64,000 nt of DNA, from contig NZ_JADTQG010000008.1 in the NCBI RefSeq assembly GCF_016008875.1, positions 186,001-250,000 on the forward strand, written 5' to 3'. The notes below the pieces were generated by a model. The model made no database searches, was not told the origin of the DNA, and saw only the letters and a list, made by a program, of their open reading frames with translations. The DNA comes from Ectopseudomonas mendocina. Lineage in GTDB: Bacteria > Pseudomonadota > Gammaproteobacteria > Pseudomonadales > Pseudomonadaceae. Positions 50,332 through 59,887 of this stretch are shown piece by piece. The position numbers and the translations under genes were made by a program. Numbering within the stretch: position 1 is the stretch's first letter; the number at the start of each line of letters is the position of its first letter.

Positions 50332-51164
50332 GCGTGCCAACCGTACTGGAAAAGATCGTCGCCCGTAAGTTCGAGGAAGTCGCGGCGCGCCGTGCCCAGG
50401 TCAGCCTCGCCGAACTCGAGGCCGCTACGCGCAGTGCCGACGCACCGCGTGGCTTCGCCCGCGCGCTGCTGGAACAGGCGGCGCGCAAGCAGCCGGCGGT
50501 GATCGCCGAGATCAAGAAGGCTTCGCCGAGCAAGGGCGTGCTGCGCGCCGACTTCGTCCCGGCCGATATTGCCCGCAGCTACGAGGCAGGTGGTGCCACC
50601 TGCCTGTCGGTGCTCACCGATATCGATTTCTTCCAGGGCGCCGACCAGTACCTGCAGCAGGCCCGTGCGGCCTGCGCGCTGCCGGTGATCCGCAAGGATT
50701 TCATGGTCGATCCCTACCAGATCGTCGAGGCTCGCGCGCTGGGCGCCGACTGCGTACTGCTGATCGTCTCCTGCCTGGATGACGTGCGCATGGCCGAACT
50801 GGCCTCGGTGGCCAAGGACGTCGGCCTTGACGTGCTGGTCGAGGTGCACGACGGTGAGGAACTGGAGCGTGCGCTGCATACCCTGGACACGCCGCTGGTG
50901 GGGATCAACAACCGCAACCTGCACACCTTCGATGTCAGCCTGGAAACCACCCTCGACCTGCTGCCGCGCATCCCGCGTGATCGCCTGGTGGTGACCGAGA
51001 GCGGCATTCTCAATCGCGCCGATGTTGAGCTGATGGAGATTAACGAGGTCTACGCCTTCCTCGTTGGTGAAGCCTTCATGCGTGCGGAAAGTCCGGGCAG
51101 CGAGTTGCAGCGCCTGTTCTTTCCCGAGCGCGGCCGTGTGGTGGCCGGCACCGATCCCGATTGA
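50328..51164 (+). CDS. trpC: Indole-3-glycerol phosphate synthase TrpC
   Basis: TrpC closes the indole ring to give indole-3-glycerol phosphate. The 278-residue TIM barrel starts at a GTG and has [52 protein letters not shown] and VTESGIL. It is the last gene of the trpGDC unit and is followed by a strong terminator shared with vfr. Confidence 0.97.
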   Translation: MSVPTVLEKIVARKFEEVAARRAQVSLAELEAATRSADAPRGFARALLEQAARKQPAVIAEIKKASPSKGVLRADFVPADIARSYEAGGATCLSVLTDIDFFQGADQYLQQARAACALPVIRKDFMVDPYQIVEARALGADCVLLIVSCLDDVRMAELASVAKDVGLDVLVEVHDGEELERALHTLDTPLVGINNRNLHTFDVSLETTLDLLPRIPRDRLVVTESGILNRADVELMEINEVYAFLVGEAFMRAESPGSELQRLFFPERGRVVAGTDPD

Positions 51165-51181
51165 GGCATGCATGAGGGAAT

Positions 51182-51209
51182 AAAAAAGCCGGCTTCTTTG
51201 CCGGCTTTT
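51182..51209. terminator. Bidirectional terminator between trpC and vfr
   Basis: AAAAAAGCCGGC and GCCGGCTTTT flank a short loop; A- and T-runs on both sides let it serve the converging trpC and vfr transcripts. Confidence 0.88.
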
Positions 51210-51225
51210 CTATGCGCGCTGTTTG

Positions 51226-51870
51226 TCAGCGAGTGCCGAAGACCACCATGGTCTTGCCCTTGACGTGCACCAGACCCTGTTCTTCCAGGGACTTGAGCAC
51301 GCGACCGACCATTTCCCGCGAGCAGCCGACGATACGACCGATTTCCTGACGGGTGATCTTGATCTGCATGCCGTCCGGATGGGTCATGGCATCCGGCTGC
51401 TTGCACAGGTCGAGCAGGGTGCGTGCGACGCGGCCAGTCACGTCGAGGAAGGCCAGGTCGCCGACCTTGCGCGTGGTGTTGCGCAGGCGCTCGGCCATCT
51501 GGCTGCCCAGGGCGAAGAGGATATCCGGGTCCTGCTGGGTCAGCTCGCGGAACTTGGCGTAGCTGATTTCCGCGACCTCGCACTCGGTCTTGGCGCGCAC
51601 CCAGGCGCTGCGCTCCTTCTCCGCACCGTCCTTTTCGAACAAGCCCATTTCGCCGAAGAAGTCGCCGGCATTGAGGTAGGCGATGATCATCTCGCGGCCG
51701 TCGTCGTCCTCGATGAGGATGGTGACCGAGCCTTTGACGATGAAGAACAGGGTTTCGCAACGATCACCTGCGTAGATGATGGTGCTTTTGGCCGTGTAGC
51801 GGCGGCGATGACAGTGCGCGAGCAGCTTGTCGAGGTTCTTGATTTTAGGTGTAAGGGTAATAGCAACCAT
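51226..51870 (-). CDS. vfr: cAMP-responsive global regulator Vfr (CRP homologue)
   Basis: Vfr is the Pseudomonas CRP homologue, which binds cAMP and controls virulence, motility and quorum-sensing genes in P. aeruginosa. The 214-residue product has the cyclic-nucleotide fold with [11 protein letters not shown] and [11 protein letters not shown], and a C-terminal HTH with [27 protein letters not shown]. The trpC-vfr-osmC neighbourhood is typical. It is divergent from the OsmC-like gene. Confidence 0.96.
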   Translation of the reverse strand: MVAITLTPKIKNLDKLLAHCHRRRYTAKSTIIYAGDRCETLFFIVKGSVTILIEDDDGREMIIAYLNAGDFFGEMGLFEKDGAEKERSAWVRAKTECEVAEISYAKFRELTQQDPDILFALGSQMAERLRNTTRKVGDLAFLDVTGRVARTLLDLCKQPDAMTHPDGMQIKITRQEIGRIVGCSREMVGRVLKSLEEQGLVHVKGKTMVVFGTR

Positions 51871-52104
51871 GCCCGAGTCCCGAATATGAAAAGTGAAGGC
51901 CTTTGTCCAACGGCAATTTCTTATTAGTTATCTGGCCAAGTGTGCCAGCAATCCGGCGTCAGCTTAACAGACGAGGTATGACCGGGGAGTTTTTTGGGAC
52001 CTGGGTAACATAACCCAAGGGAACTTTCTCACATCGGGCGTAAATCGGATTGTTCTTCGCCTATGGTAATCTGCCCGACTTTTCCAATCTGGGAGCCAAT
52101 ATCG

Positions 52105-52527
52105 ATGAAAGCGCGTGTGCAGTGGGCCGGTGAAGCTCTGTTCCTCGGCGAGTCCGGTAGCGGCCATGCCGTGGTCATGGACGGTCCTCCCGAGGCTGGC
52201 GGTCGCAATCTCGGTATCCGGCCGATGGAGATGTTGCTGATCGGCCTCGGGGGCTGCAGCAACTTCGATGTGGTCAGCATCCTGCGCAAGGGGCGCCAGC
52301 CGGTAGAAAGCTGCGAGGTCTTTCTCGATGCCGAGCGTGCAGGCGAGGAGCCCAAGGTGTTCACCAAGATCCACCTGCACTTCGTGGTCAAGGGCCGTGG
52401 GCTGAAAGAGGCCCAGGTCAAGCGGGCGGTGGAGCTGTCGGCGGAGAAGTACTGCTCGGCCTCGATCATGCTGGGCCGTGCCGGCGTGGATATCAGCCAC
52501 GACTACGAAATCGTCGAGCTGGGCTGA
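52105..52527 (+). CDS. OsmC/Ohr family protein
   Basis: The 140-residue protein has the OsmC fold with two conserved cysteines, Cys51 in GLGGCSNFD and Cys117 in EKYCSASIML, placed as in peroxidase members of the family. It may reduce organic hydroperoxides, though the subgroup next to vfr is uncharacterised. The ATG at 52105 is preceded by GGGAG. The region back to vfr (about 230 bases) holds both promoters; I cannot place operators. Confidence 0.88.
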   Translation: MKARVQWAGEALFLGESGSGHAVVMDGPPEAGGRNLGIRPMEMLLIGLGGCSNFDVVSILRKGRQPVESCEVFLDAERAGEEPKVFTKIHLHFVVKGRGLKEAQVKRAVELSAEKYCSASIMLGRAGVDISHDYEIVELG

Positions 52528-52566
52528 AAAAGCCGCTTCAAGCTGCAAGCCACAAGCTTCAAGCGG

Positions 52567-52589
52567 GAGCAGGGCAGCTCGCCCTGCTC
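52567..52589. terminator. Hairpin between the osmC-like gene and coq7
   Basis: GAGCAGGGC and GCCCTGCTC enclose AGCTC, a perfect nine-pair stem touching the coq7 stop region. CAAGC repeats lie just before it. It probably ends both converging transcripts although T-runs are poor. Confidence 0.6.
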
Positions 52590-52590
52590 A

Positions 52591-53238
52591 TCAGACCCTG
52601 TAGGTAGACTTGGTCATGACCTTCGACAGTAGGGTCATGCCGAATTTGATCGGCGCCGGGAAGCGTACGCCGCCGGCTGCCAGCGCGCTGTTGGCGTGCT
52701 GTTGCTCGTCGACACGCATCTGCTCGAGGATGGCGCGTGATTTGGCGTCGTGCTCGGGCAGTTGCTCCAGGTGCTCATCCAGGTGCTTGCATACCTGGTC
52801 TTCGGTGGCGGCGACGAACCCCAGGCTGACGCGATCACTGACCAGCCCGGCTACCGCACCCACACCGAAGGACAGGCCGTAGAACAGCGGATTGAGCACG
52901 CTCGGGTGGCTGCCCAGTTCGCGAATGCGTTGTTCGCACCAGGCCAGGTGGTCCACTTCCTCGTCGGCCGCATGCTCCATGGCGCTGCGCACTTCCGGCA
53001 GCTTGGCAGTCAGCGCCTGGCCCTGGTAGAGCGCCTGGGCGCAGACCTCACCGGTGTGGTTGATGCGCATCAGGCCGGCGACATGGCGCGACTCCTCGCT
53101 GCTCAGCTCGGTGTCGTTCTGCACGATGGCGGGCGAGGGGCGACCCGAAGCGCCGCTGAATGGCAGCAGCGTGCGCAGCGCAGCATCGGCTTGCAGCAGC
53201 AGACGGTCGACGGGGGAATACTGGCGTTCGCTGGCCAT
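52591..53238 (-). CDS. coq7: 3-demethoxyubiquinol 3-hydroxylase Coq7 (di-iron)
   Basis: Coq7 hydroxylates demethoxyubiquinol in ubiquinone synthesis. The 215-residue product has the di-iron carboxylate ligands in [28 protein letters not shown] and [12 protein letters not shown]. In P. aeruginosa speD lies between the osmC-like gene and coq7, as I recall; here no such gene is present. Confidence 0.95.
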   Translation of the reverse strand: MASERQYSPVDRLLLQADAALRTLLPFSGASGRPSPAIVQNDTELSSEESRHVAGLMRINHTGEVCAQALYQGQALTAKLPEVRSAMEHAADEEVDHLAWCEQRIRELGSHPSVLNPLFYGLSFGVGAVAGLVSDRVSLGFVAATEDQVCKHLDEHLEQLPEHDAKSRAILEQMRVDEQQHANSALAAGGVRFPAPIKFGMTLLSKVMTKSTYRV

Positions 53239-53319
53239 GAGGCACCTCCAGAGGAAACTACCCGGCTAGTCTACTGCAAAGTCGCCAGATCGTCCGTGGC
53301 GAGAGCCGAGGTACGCTTC

Positions 53320-54159
53320 TCAAGGCAGCTCGCGCAGCACGCGAAACCCCAGTGCATAATCGCGGTGATGCGGTTGCTTGAGGTCGCGCAGGCTGCTGCG
53401 CAGGTAGGTCGGGCCGCTGTTCCAGGCACCGCCGCGAACGACTCGAGGACTATTGTCGAGCAGGCTGGCACTCTGCGTTTCGCTGCCGTCGAAGTGCTGG
53501 GTGTAGTTTGAGGCCGTCCATTCCCAGACATTGCCTGCGGTGTCGTGCAGGCCGAAGCCGTTGGCCGGAAACTGGCCGACGGCGGCCGTCTTGTTGCGCA
53601 GCAGGCGCGAACTGGCGCAGCCGCGGCAATGAGCGCGCGGTGCCTGCTCGTCACTGTCGAGCTCGTCACCCCACCAGTAGTAGCTCTGGCTGCCGCCGCG
53701 CGCCGCGTATTCCCACTCGGCTTCGGTCGGCAGGCGATAACGCGCGCCTGTCTCGCGCGAAAGCCATTGGGTATAGGCGTGGGCATCGCGCCAGGACACG
53801 TGAATTACCGGGCGTTGTGCGGAAAGGCCCCAGCCTTCGTTATCGGGCATGGGCAGTTCGTTGGCGTCGGCGTATTTCTGCCATTCGGCGAAGGTGACTT
53901 CGTAGCGGCCCATGGCGAAGGGTTGATCGAAGGCGATGGTCCGTTGCGGGCGTTCGTTGTCGTTGCCGCGACCGCTGGCATCGCCCATGCGAAAGGTGCC
54001 GGCCGGAATCACCACCATTTCCGGGCCTTGGCCGCCGCTGGGCAAAGGGTCGCTCATGATCTCCGCTGCTGCGGCTGGCGGGCTGAACAGCAGCGTCAGG
54101 CTTGCGGCCCGGGCAATGGATACGGCGACTGTGACGCAACGCGCTTTCAGTACTTGCAC
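53320..54159 (-). CDS. Exported formylglycine-generating-enzyme-like (SUMF1) protein
   Basis: The 279-residue precursor has a signal peptide (about 1-32, PAAAAE) and one FGE-sulfatase domain: VVIPAGTFRMGDASGRG, RPVIHVSWRDAHAYTQWL, YRLPTEAEWEYAARGG, GLHDTAGNVWEWTAS and RVVRGGAWNS. The catalytic Cys arrangement of true FGE is not evident, so a non-sulfatase role, as in many periplasmic SUMF1-domain proteins, is likely. The target is unknown. It lies divergent from the ATPase gene. Confidence 0.85.
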   Translation of the reverse strand: MQVLKARCVTVAVSIARAASLTLLFSPPAAAAEIMSDPLPSGGQGPEMVVIPAGTFRMGDASGRGNDNERPQRTIAFDQPFAMGRYEVTFAEWQKYADANELPMPDNEGWGLSAQRPVIHVSWRDAHAYTQWLSRETGARYRLPTEAEWEYAARGGSQSYYWWGDELDSDEQAPRAHCRGCASSRLLRNKTAAVGQFPANGFGLHDTAGNVWEWTASNYTQHFDGSETQSASLLDNSPRVVRGGAWNSGPTYLRSSLRDLKQPHHRDYALGFRVLRELP

Positions 54160-54281
54160 GGCGCGAGGCCTGCGGCGACGATCTGCCTGTTGAGACGGTC
54201 CATGCTGTGAGCTCCCATGCTGCGAAACCGCGGATGGTAACCCTGCTTGCCTGACTGGCCAAACTTCACAAGGAGCGGGTG

Positions 54282-55763
54282 TTGAAGAACGATATTCATG
54301 ATCTTGGGCTGGTGCTGGATTCCAAGGTCAAGCTGGTGGTGATCGAGTCCTGGGACGAGACGCGTGTGCTGGAAACCCTGACCGGCCTGGCGGTCAAGCG
54401 TGGCCTCGGTCTGCACACCTGGTCGGTGACCGAGGGCCTGCAGCGCCTGGGCTTCGGCGGCGCGCCGGTGGATGAGTCGCCGACCCTGGAGCCGGAAGCG
54501 GCGCTGCGCATGATCAAGGCCGACCCGCAGCCGAACCTCTACGTGATGTGCGATCTGCATCCATTTCTCGATGATAACCCGCGGCTGGTGCGCCTGCTCA
54601 AGGAAATCGCCATGAGTGAGGCGGCGCACAAGCCGACCCTAGTGTTGGTGTCCCATGCGATCAAGCTGCCAGCCGAAGTGCAGCGTTACGCGGCGCGCTT
54701 CAGCCTCGCGCTGCCGTCAGAGGATGAGCTGCTGAGCATCGTGCGCGACGAGGCGACGCGCTGGAGCGAAGGCAATCGCGGCGCGCGGGTACGCACCGAC
54801 AACCGTACCCTGCAGCAGGTGGTCAAGAACCTGCGTGGCCTCAGCCATGCCGAGGCGCGGGCGCTGGCGCGCAACGTGATCTGCGACGACGGGGCGATCA
54901 CCCAGGAAGACATCCCCGAGTTGAACAAGACCAAGTTCCAGTTGCTGGATCTGGAGGGCGTGCTCAGCTTCGAGTACGACACTGCGCGCTTCGCCGAAGT
55001 CGGCGGGCTGATCAACCTCAAGCGCTGGCTGGGCGAGCGGCAGGCCGGCTTCCTCGAGGGCAAGCAGATCGATGCGCCGAAAGGCGTGATGCTGGTCGGC
55101 GTGCAGGGCGGCGGCAAGAGCCTGGCCGCCAAAGCCGTTGCCGGGCTCTGGGGGCTGCCGCTGCTGCGCCTGGATTTTGCCTGCCTGTACAACAAGTTCT
55201 TCGGCGAGACCGAGCGCAACCTGCGCGAGGCGCTGCGCCTGGCTGAACAGATGGCGCCCTGCGTGTTGTGGATGGACGAGATGGAAAAGGGCCTGGCCAG
55301 TGGCGACCATGACGGCGGCGTGAGCCAGCGTGTGCTCGGCACCCTGCTGACCTGGATGGCTGAGCGCAAGGCGCCGGTGTTCGTCGTCGCCACGGCCAAT
55401 GCCATCGACCGACTGCCGCCTGAGCTGGTGCGCAAGGGGCGTTTCGACGAGCTGTTCTTCGTCGACCTGCCCAGTGCCGAGGTGCGTGCCGATATCTTCC
55501 GTATCCACCTGCAGCGTCGCGAACTGGAGTCGGCGAGTTTCGACCTGGCAGAGCTGGCCGCGGCCAGCGAGGGTTACACCGGGGCCGAGATCGAGCAGGC
55601 CGTGGTCAGCGCGCTTTACGCCGGGCAGGCGCAGCAACAGGCGGTCGATCAGCAGTTGCTGCTGCGCGCGCTGCAAAGCACCGCACCGTTGTCGGTGGTG
55701 ATGGCCGAGCGTCTGGCAGCGTTGCGCGCATGGGCCGATGGGCGGACGGTCAACGCTGGTTGA
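54282..55763 (+). CDS. Ycf46-like AAA ATPase
   Basis: The 493-residue protein has an N-terminal region of about 240 residues without a recognised domain and one AAA module. Walker A reads VGVQGGGKSLAAK, Walker B CVLWMDEMEKG, and the sensor and Arg finger lie in ATANAIDRLPPELVRKGRFDE. The TTG at 54282 has the AAGGAG site six bases upstream; the GTG at 54279 is too close to it. Family function is unclear (chloroplast Ycf46 homologues). In P. aeruginosa the same neighbour follows coq7. Confidence 0.88.
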   Translation: MKNDIHDLGLVLDSKVKLVVIESWDETRVLETLTGLAVKRGLGLHTWSVTEGLQRLGFGGAPVDESPTLEPEAALRMIKADPQPNLYVMCDLHPFLDDNPRLVRLLKEIAMSEAAHKPTLVLVSHAIKLPAEVQRYAARFSLALPSEDELLSIVRDEATRWSEGNRGARVRTDNRTLQQVVKNLRGLSHAEARALARNVICDDGAITQEDIPELNKTKFQLLDLEGVLSFEYDTARFAEVGGLINLKRWLGERQAGFLEGKQIDAPKGVMLVGVQGGGKSLAAKAVAGLWGLPLLRLDFACLYNKFFGETERNLREALRLAEQMAPCVLWMDEMEKGLASGDHDGGVSQRVLGTLLTWMAERKAPVFVVATANAIDRLPPELVRKGRFDELFFVDLPSAEVRADIFRIHLQRRELESASFDLAELAAASEGYTGAEIEQAVVSALYAGQAQQQAVDQQLLLRALQSTAPLSVVMAERLAALRAWADGRTVNAG

Positions 55764-56552
55764 TCAGGCCCCGATGAAGGAGCGGGTCAGGCGACCACTG
55801 AGTTTACGTACCAGCCAGCGTGGCCCCAGGCGTGGGCTCAGTGCCAGTAGACGGTTGCGCCAACCGGGAATGATGATGGCGCGGTTCTTTTCCAGCGCGC
55901 GCACGGTGATCAGCGCCACTTCTTCGGCGCTCATCATCAGCTTGCTGCCTGCCAGGCGGGTGACGTCCATCTGCGCTGTGCGGAAGAAGGCGCTGTGCGT
56001 CGGGCCGGGGCAGAGTACCGACACCCTTAGGCCACGGCCTTTCAGCTCCTCGCGCAAACCTTCGGAAAAATGCAGCACATAGGCCTTGCTGGCGTAGTAG
56101 CTGCTCATCCAGGGGCCCGGCTGGAAGGCGGCCACCGAGGCTACGTTGAGAATCTGCCCGCCGCCGTGCTCGACCATGCGCTGGCCAAGTGCATGACACA
56201 GGCGGGTCAAGGCCAGCACGTTGACCTCCACTTGCTCCTGCTCGCGGCTCCAGTCCTGTTCGAGGAAGGGACCGGCACAGCCCAGGCCGGCATTGTTCAC
56301 CAGCAGATCGATCTGCCATTGGCCCTCTTCCAGTTCCAGCAGCAGGCCGGACAGTTGCAGCGGCTCGCTCAGATCGCAAAGGCGAAACAGCACCTCGACG
56401 CCGAAGCGCTGCGCCAGCTCGCAGGCGATGCTCTCCAAAGCATCGCGCCTGCGCGCCACCAGGATCAGGTTGCGACCCCGGCGCGCCAGGGCTTCGGCCA
56501 GGGCCAGGCCGATGCCGCTGGACGCGCCGGTGATCAATGCATAGCTGCGCAT
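55764..56552 (-). CDS. Short-chain dehydrogenase/reductase
   Basis: The 262-residue enzyme has the classical SDR motifs: TGASSGIGLALAEAL for NAD(P), NNAGLG, and catalytic YxxxK in SSYYASKAYV. The C-terminal part has hydrophobic Leu/Arg-rich segments (GWRNRLLALSPRLGPRWLV) that may anchor it to the membrane. Substrate is unknown. It starts 11 bases before the end of the DUF805 gene reading in the same direction and may be cotranscribed with it. Confidence 0.88.
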   Translation of the reverse strand: MRSYALITGASSGIGLALAEALARRGRNLILVARRRDALESIACELAQRFGVEVLFRLCDLSEPLQLSGLLLELEEGQWQIDLLVNNAGLGCAGPFLEQDWSREQEQVEVNVLALTRLCHALGQRMVEHGGGQILNVASVAAFQPGPWMSSYYASKAYVLHFSEGLREELKGRGLRVSVLCPGPTHSAFFRTAQMDVTRLAGSKLMMSAEEVALITVRALEKNRAIIIPGWRNRLLALSPRLGPRWLVRKLSGRLTRSFIGA

Positions 56553-56562
56553 GGTCGAGGGT

Positions 56563-57531
56563 TTACTGCTCCTGATACTCGGCAGCACGCTCGACATAGC
56601 TCTGGTACTGGGGCAGGGCGATGGCGGCGACGATGCCGGTCAACGGTACCAGCAGGAACAGCCAGGCCAGGATCTTCACCCCGGTGCTGTTCGGCGGTGG
56701 CGGCGGGCCGTAGCGGTTGGCGCCCTGAGTGCCGGGAATGATCAGCATCAGCAGTGCGAACACGCTACCGACGACGGGGACGAAATTGAGCAGCCACAGC
56801 CAGCCGGACCAGCCCATGTCGTGCAGGCGCTGGACGCCGATGAACACGCCGATGACGATCATGGCGATCACCCCGACGCCCATGATCAGGGTGCCCAGAA
56901 CGCTGGAAATCGCTGAGGCACCTGCGAACAGCAAGAGCATCGGCAGCATGCACAGCAGCATGGCCATGGTCCAGCCCAGGTAACGCACGCGGCCGATCCG
57001 GCCGTTGACGCTGAATACCTTCAGCTCCGAGTGCTGCGGCAGTTGCTCGGCGACATTTGCCTGCGGCGGTGCGTACGGCGATGCGGCAGCCGCAACTGGT
57101 GCGGCAGCTGGCGCCGGTGCCGCCTCGGCCAGTTGCGCCTGACGGGCGAGATACTTTTCGATGATGATGCCGCAGGCGGAGCACTCGGTGGCCTTGGCCT
57201 GTTCATGGCCGCATTTCGGGCAGGTCATGGTCGGCGTTGCGGCGTGCTCGGCCTGCACGGTTTCGGCCTCGGTCGGCACCAGGCTGAGGCTGGCTGCCTG
57301 GTCCAGCTCCTTGCGCACATTGGCCCCGGCCTTCTGCAGGGCGCTCAGGTACTGCTCTGCCTCGTTCTCGCCCAAGTCGCGCTTGAGTGCTACCGGCGCC
57401 CCGCTGAACAGGCTGTCGATGCGCGCTGGATCGCTCTTGAACAGGCGAGCCAGGTTTTCCTTGACCATTTCCAACGAGGCCTCGGGCATCAGTTGGCCGT
57501 CGAACACTATCTTGTAGCGCGGTGGGTTCAT
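56563..57531 (-). CDS. Membrane protein with zinc ribbon and DUF805 domain
   Basis: The 322-residue protein has an N-terminal cytosolic segment of about 80 residues (YKIVFDGQLMPEASLEMVKENL). A zinc ribbon follows with CPKCGHEQAKATECSACG near 105-125, then an Ala/Pro-rich linker. The DUF805 membrane domain (about 180-322) has four spans and GRIGRVRYLGW. I know no function for this arrangement. It is upstream of the SDR gene. Confidence 0.82.
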   Translation of the reverse strand: MNPPRYKIVFDGQLMPEASLEMVKENLARLFKSDPARIDSLFSGAPVALKRDLGENEAEQYLSALQKAGANVRKELDQAASLSLVPTEAETVQAEHAATPTMTCPKCGHEQAKATECSACGIIIEKYLARQAQLAEAAPAPAAAPVAAAASPYAPPQANVAEQLPQHSELKVFSVNGRIGRVRYLGWTMAMLLCMLPMLLLFAGASAISSVLGTLIMGVGVIAMIVIGVFIGVQRLHDMGWSGWLWLLNFVPVVGSVFALLMLIIPGTQGANRYGPPPPPNSTGVKILAWLFLLVPLTGIVAAIALPQYQSYVERAAEYQEQ

Positions 57532-57655
57532 GCGAGCTTCCTTGTCGGCGGGAAGTGAGGTGAGCGAAGTGGCCGTTCAGCAGCAAACGAGGCATAAGCC
57601 TAGAGTGCCGTGAGGCCAATATACAAGCGGCCTGAAGTACCGCAGTCGAAGAATT

Positions 57656-58918
57656 TCAGGCGTTGCCTATTGTGCTCCAGCGGCCGACCAGTTGGCCGCG
57701 GCGTAGTAGACGTATTTCGCCGAAATCATCCAGCAAGCCTTCGCTGAGCGCGGGGCGCAGAAAAACCCAGTCCTGGCTCGTCAGCTGCGTGGCGGCGCTG
57801 CCGATCAGGCGTTCCTGATTGGCGCTGCGTCCGTACAGCTCCTCGTAGTCGAGCCCTGCTGGTGAAACGGGCCGCGCTGGCCAGCGACCGCCGTAGAGGT
57901 AATAGGCGTGCTGGCGGTTGGGGTTCCAGGCTGCGATCAGCGGTTGCAGCGTCTGCATATAGGGCAGGGCACCGCCCAGCGCCTTGAGCACTGGGCTGGC
58001 GATCCACAGCGCTGGCTGATGATCCTCCAGCAGCGCTGTATCGAACTCTGCAGGTTTGAGCAGGGCGGAGCCGACGGCGACCTCGTTGAGCGGGCTCTGC
58101 TGCTGGCTGTGCAGCAGGTAGGTCAGGCTGCCACCGCCATTCAGTAGCGGTTCGGTCGGCCATGGCTCGGTGAATGCCTGGGCGCTGGCGATGAGCCGGC
58201 GATAGCGCGCATTGGCCCGGTCGAACGCCTCGCTCTGGCCCTGCCAGGCCGGGCTGTGGGCGACATGCGCGTCATAACCCATGAACCCTTGCAGTTGCAG
58301 CGCCGGCAGTTGGCGAAGTTGCTGCATAGCCTGAGTCAGAATTTCTGGCGTGGCGAAGCCGCCGCGCTCGAGGCCGATGTCGATTTCCAGTGCGATGCGC
58401 AGCGGCCGACCCAGCGCCTTGGCTAGCTCCGCGTATTGCAGCAGGCGTTGCTCGCTGTCTATCAGCCAGGTCACTTGGCGGTCGGGAGCGAAATCCAGGT
58501 GGTGCGGCAGCTGGCGATAGAAGTTCAGCGCGGCAGCAACCGGCATGGGTTTGCCCAGCAGTAGATCGGCCTGTGGGAAACTTCTAGCCAGGTGATTGAG
58601 CTGCGGCTGATGAAACACCATGAAACGCTGGGTGTTCAGACGCTTGGCCAGATATTCCAGCAGGCCGGTGCTGGCCAGCGACTTGGCCACCAGGCGCAAC
58701 TGGAGGCGCCCCGCTAGGCGTGCCGCCAGCAGGTCGGCATTGGCGTCGAGCCGGTCGAGGTCGAGCAGCAGCGTGGGCACGCCCTCGCCATCACGTTGCA
58801 ATTGCCGGTTGAGTTCTGCGAAGTAGGCATCATGCGCGCGACCACGATCAGTCGGGCGCAGCGCCCAACCGCCGAGTAGTCCAAGCGCGCCCAGCCCCAG
58901 CAGGTGGCGACGCCTCAT
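57656..58918 (-). CDS. Alanine racemase-like, D-threonine/D-serine type PLP enzyme
   Basis: The 420-residue protein begins with a Tat-like signal (RRRHLLGLGALGLLGG), which would send it to the periplasm. The PLP fold III lyase/racemase region starts at LLLDLDRLDANADLLAARL with the catalytic Lys in VAKS. The C-terminal D-serine dehydratase-like domain is present (VGSALLKPAEFD). It may act as an amino acid aldolase or deaminase. It overlaps the next gene, a nitronate monooxygenase, by four bases. Confidence 0.78.
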   Translation of the reverse strand: MRRRHLLGLGALGLLGGWALRPTDRGRAHDAYFAELNRQLQRDGEGVPTLLLDLDRLDANADLLAARLAGRLQLRLVAKSLASTGLLEYLAKRLNTQRFMVFHQPQLNHLARSFPQADLLLGKPMPVAAALNFYRQLPHHLDFAPDRQVTWLIDSEQRLLQYAELAKALGRPLRIALEIDIGLERGGFATPEILTQAMQQLRQLPALQLQGFMGYDAHVAHSPAWQGQSEAFDRANARYRRLIASAQAFTEPWPTEPLLNGGGSLTYLLHSQQQSPLNEVAVGSALLKPAEFDTALLEDHQPALWIASPVLKALGGALPYMQTLQPLIAAWNPNRQHAYYLYGGRWPARPVSPAGLDYEELYGRSANQERLIGSAATQLTSQDWVFLRPALSEGLLDDFGEIRLLRRGQLVGRWSTIGNA

Positions 58919-59877
58919 CGCGGCCAGCGTTGCCCCAGCTGCTGGCTGCGTGTCAGTGCGGCGCGGTATTCGCTATCGAGCCGTGCGACCAGGTCCTGCA
59001 CCGAGGGCAGATCGTCGATACCGCCGACGCCCTGGCCAGCCGACCATACGGTTTTCCAGGCCTTGGCTTCTTCATCCATCGGTTTGAGCTTCTCGCCGTA
59101 GTTGACGTCGCCCTTGTTCTGCAGCTGTTTAAGGTCGTAGCCGGCCTGCTCCAGACTCTGGCGCATGAAACTGGCCGGTACGCCCGACACGGCGGGCGTG
59201 TGGATGATATCGGCGGCCTGCGCGCCAAGGATCATTTGCTTGTAGTCGGCCGAGGCGTTGTTCTCGGTGGTGGCGATGAAGCGGGTGCCCATGTAGGCCA
59301 GATCGGCGCCGAGCAGTTGGGCGGCGAGAATTTCATGGCCGTGATTGAGGCAGCCGGACAGCAGTACGGTCTTGTCGAAGAACTGACGAATCTCTGCCAA
59401 CAGCGCGAAAGGACTCCAGGTGCCGGCGTGGCCGCCAGCGCCGGCTGCCACGGCGATCAACCCGTCCACACCGGCCTCGGCGGCCTTTTGCGCATGACGG
59501 CGGGTGGTCACGTCATGGAACACCAGGCCACCGTAGCTGTGCACGGCATCGACCACTTCCTTCACCGCGCCCAGGCTAGTGATGACGATGGGCACGTGTC
59601 GTTCGACGCAGATGGCCAGATCCGCCTGCAGACGCGGATTGCTGTTATGCACGATCAGGTTGACGGCGAAGGGCGCGGCGTTCGCCGAGAGGCTGGCCTC
59701 GATCTCGTCGAGCCAGGCGGCGAAACCGGCGCTCTCACGCTGGTTCAGCGCCGGAAAGCTGCCGACGATGCCGCTGTTGCAGCAGGCACTGACCAGGGCC
59801 GGGTTGGATACCAGAAACATCGGCGCAGCCACCAGCGGCAGGCGCAGACGTTGTTCGAGCAGGGCGGGCAGAGACAT
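58915..59877 (-). CDS. Nitronate monooxygenase-like FMN enzyme
   Basis: The 320-residue TIM barrel of the NPD/NMO family starts LPALLEQRLRLPLVAAPMFLVSNP. It has the catalytic-type GLVFHDVTTRRHAQKAAEAGVDGLIAVAAGAGGHAGTW and MGTRFIATTEN. FMN oxidation of alkyl nitronates is the family activity; the physiological substrate is unknown. The ATG at 59877 is chosen because it gives the standard N-terminus. It lies between hemJ and the racemase-like gene, all on the minus strand. Confidence 0.88.
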   Translation of the reverse strand: MSLPALLEQRLRLPLVAAPMFLVSNPALVSACCNSGIVGSFPALNQRESAGFAAWLDEIEASLSANAAPFAVNLIVHNSNPRLQADLAICVERHVPIVITSLGAVKEVVDAVHSYGGLVFHDVTTRRHAQKAAEAGVDGLIAVAAGAGGHAGTWSPFALLAEIRQFFDKTVLLSGCLNHGHEILAAQLLGADLAYMGTRFIATTENNASADYKQMILGAQAADIIHTPAVSGVPASFMRQSLEQAGYDLKQLQNKGDVNYGEKLKPMDEEAKAWKTVWSAGQGVGGIDDLPSVQDLVARLDSEYRAALTRSQQLGQRWPR

Positions 59878-59887
59878 GGCGAACTCC

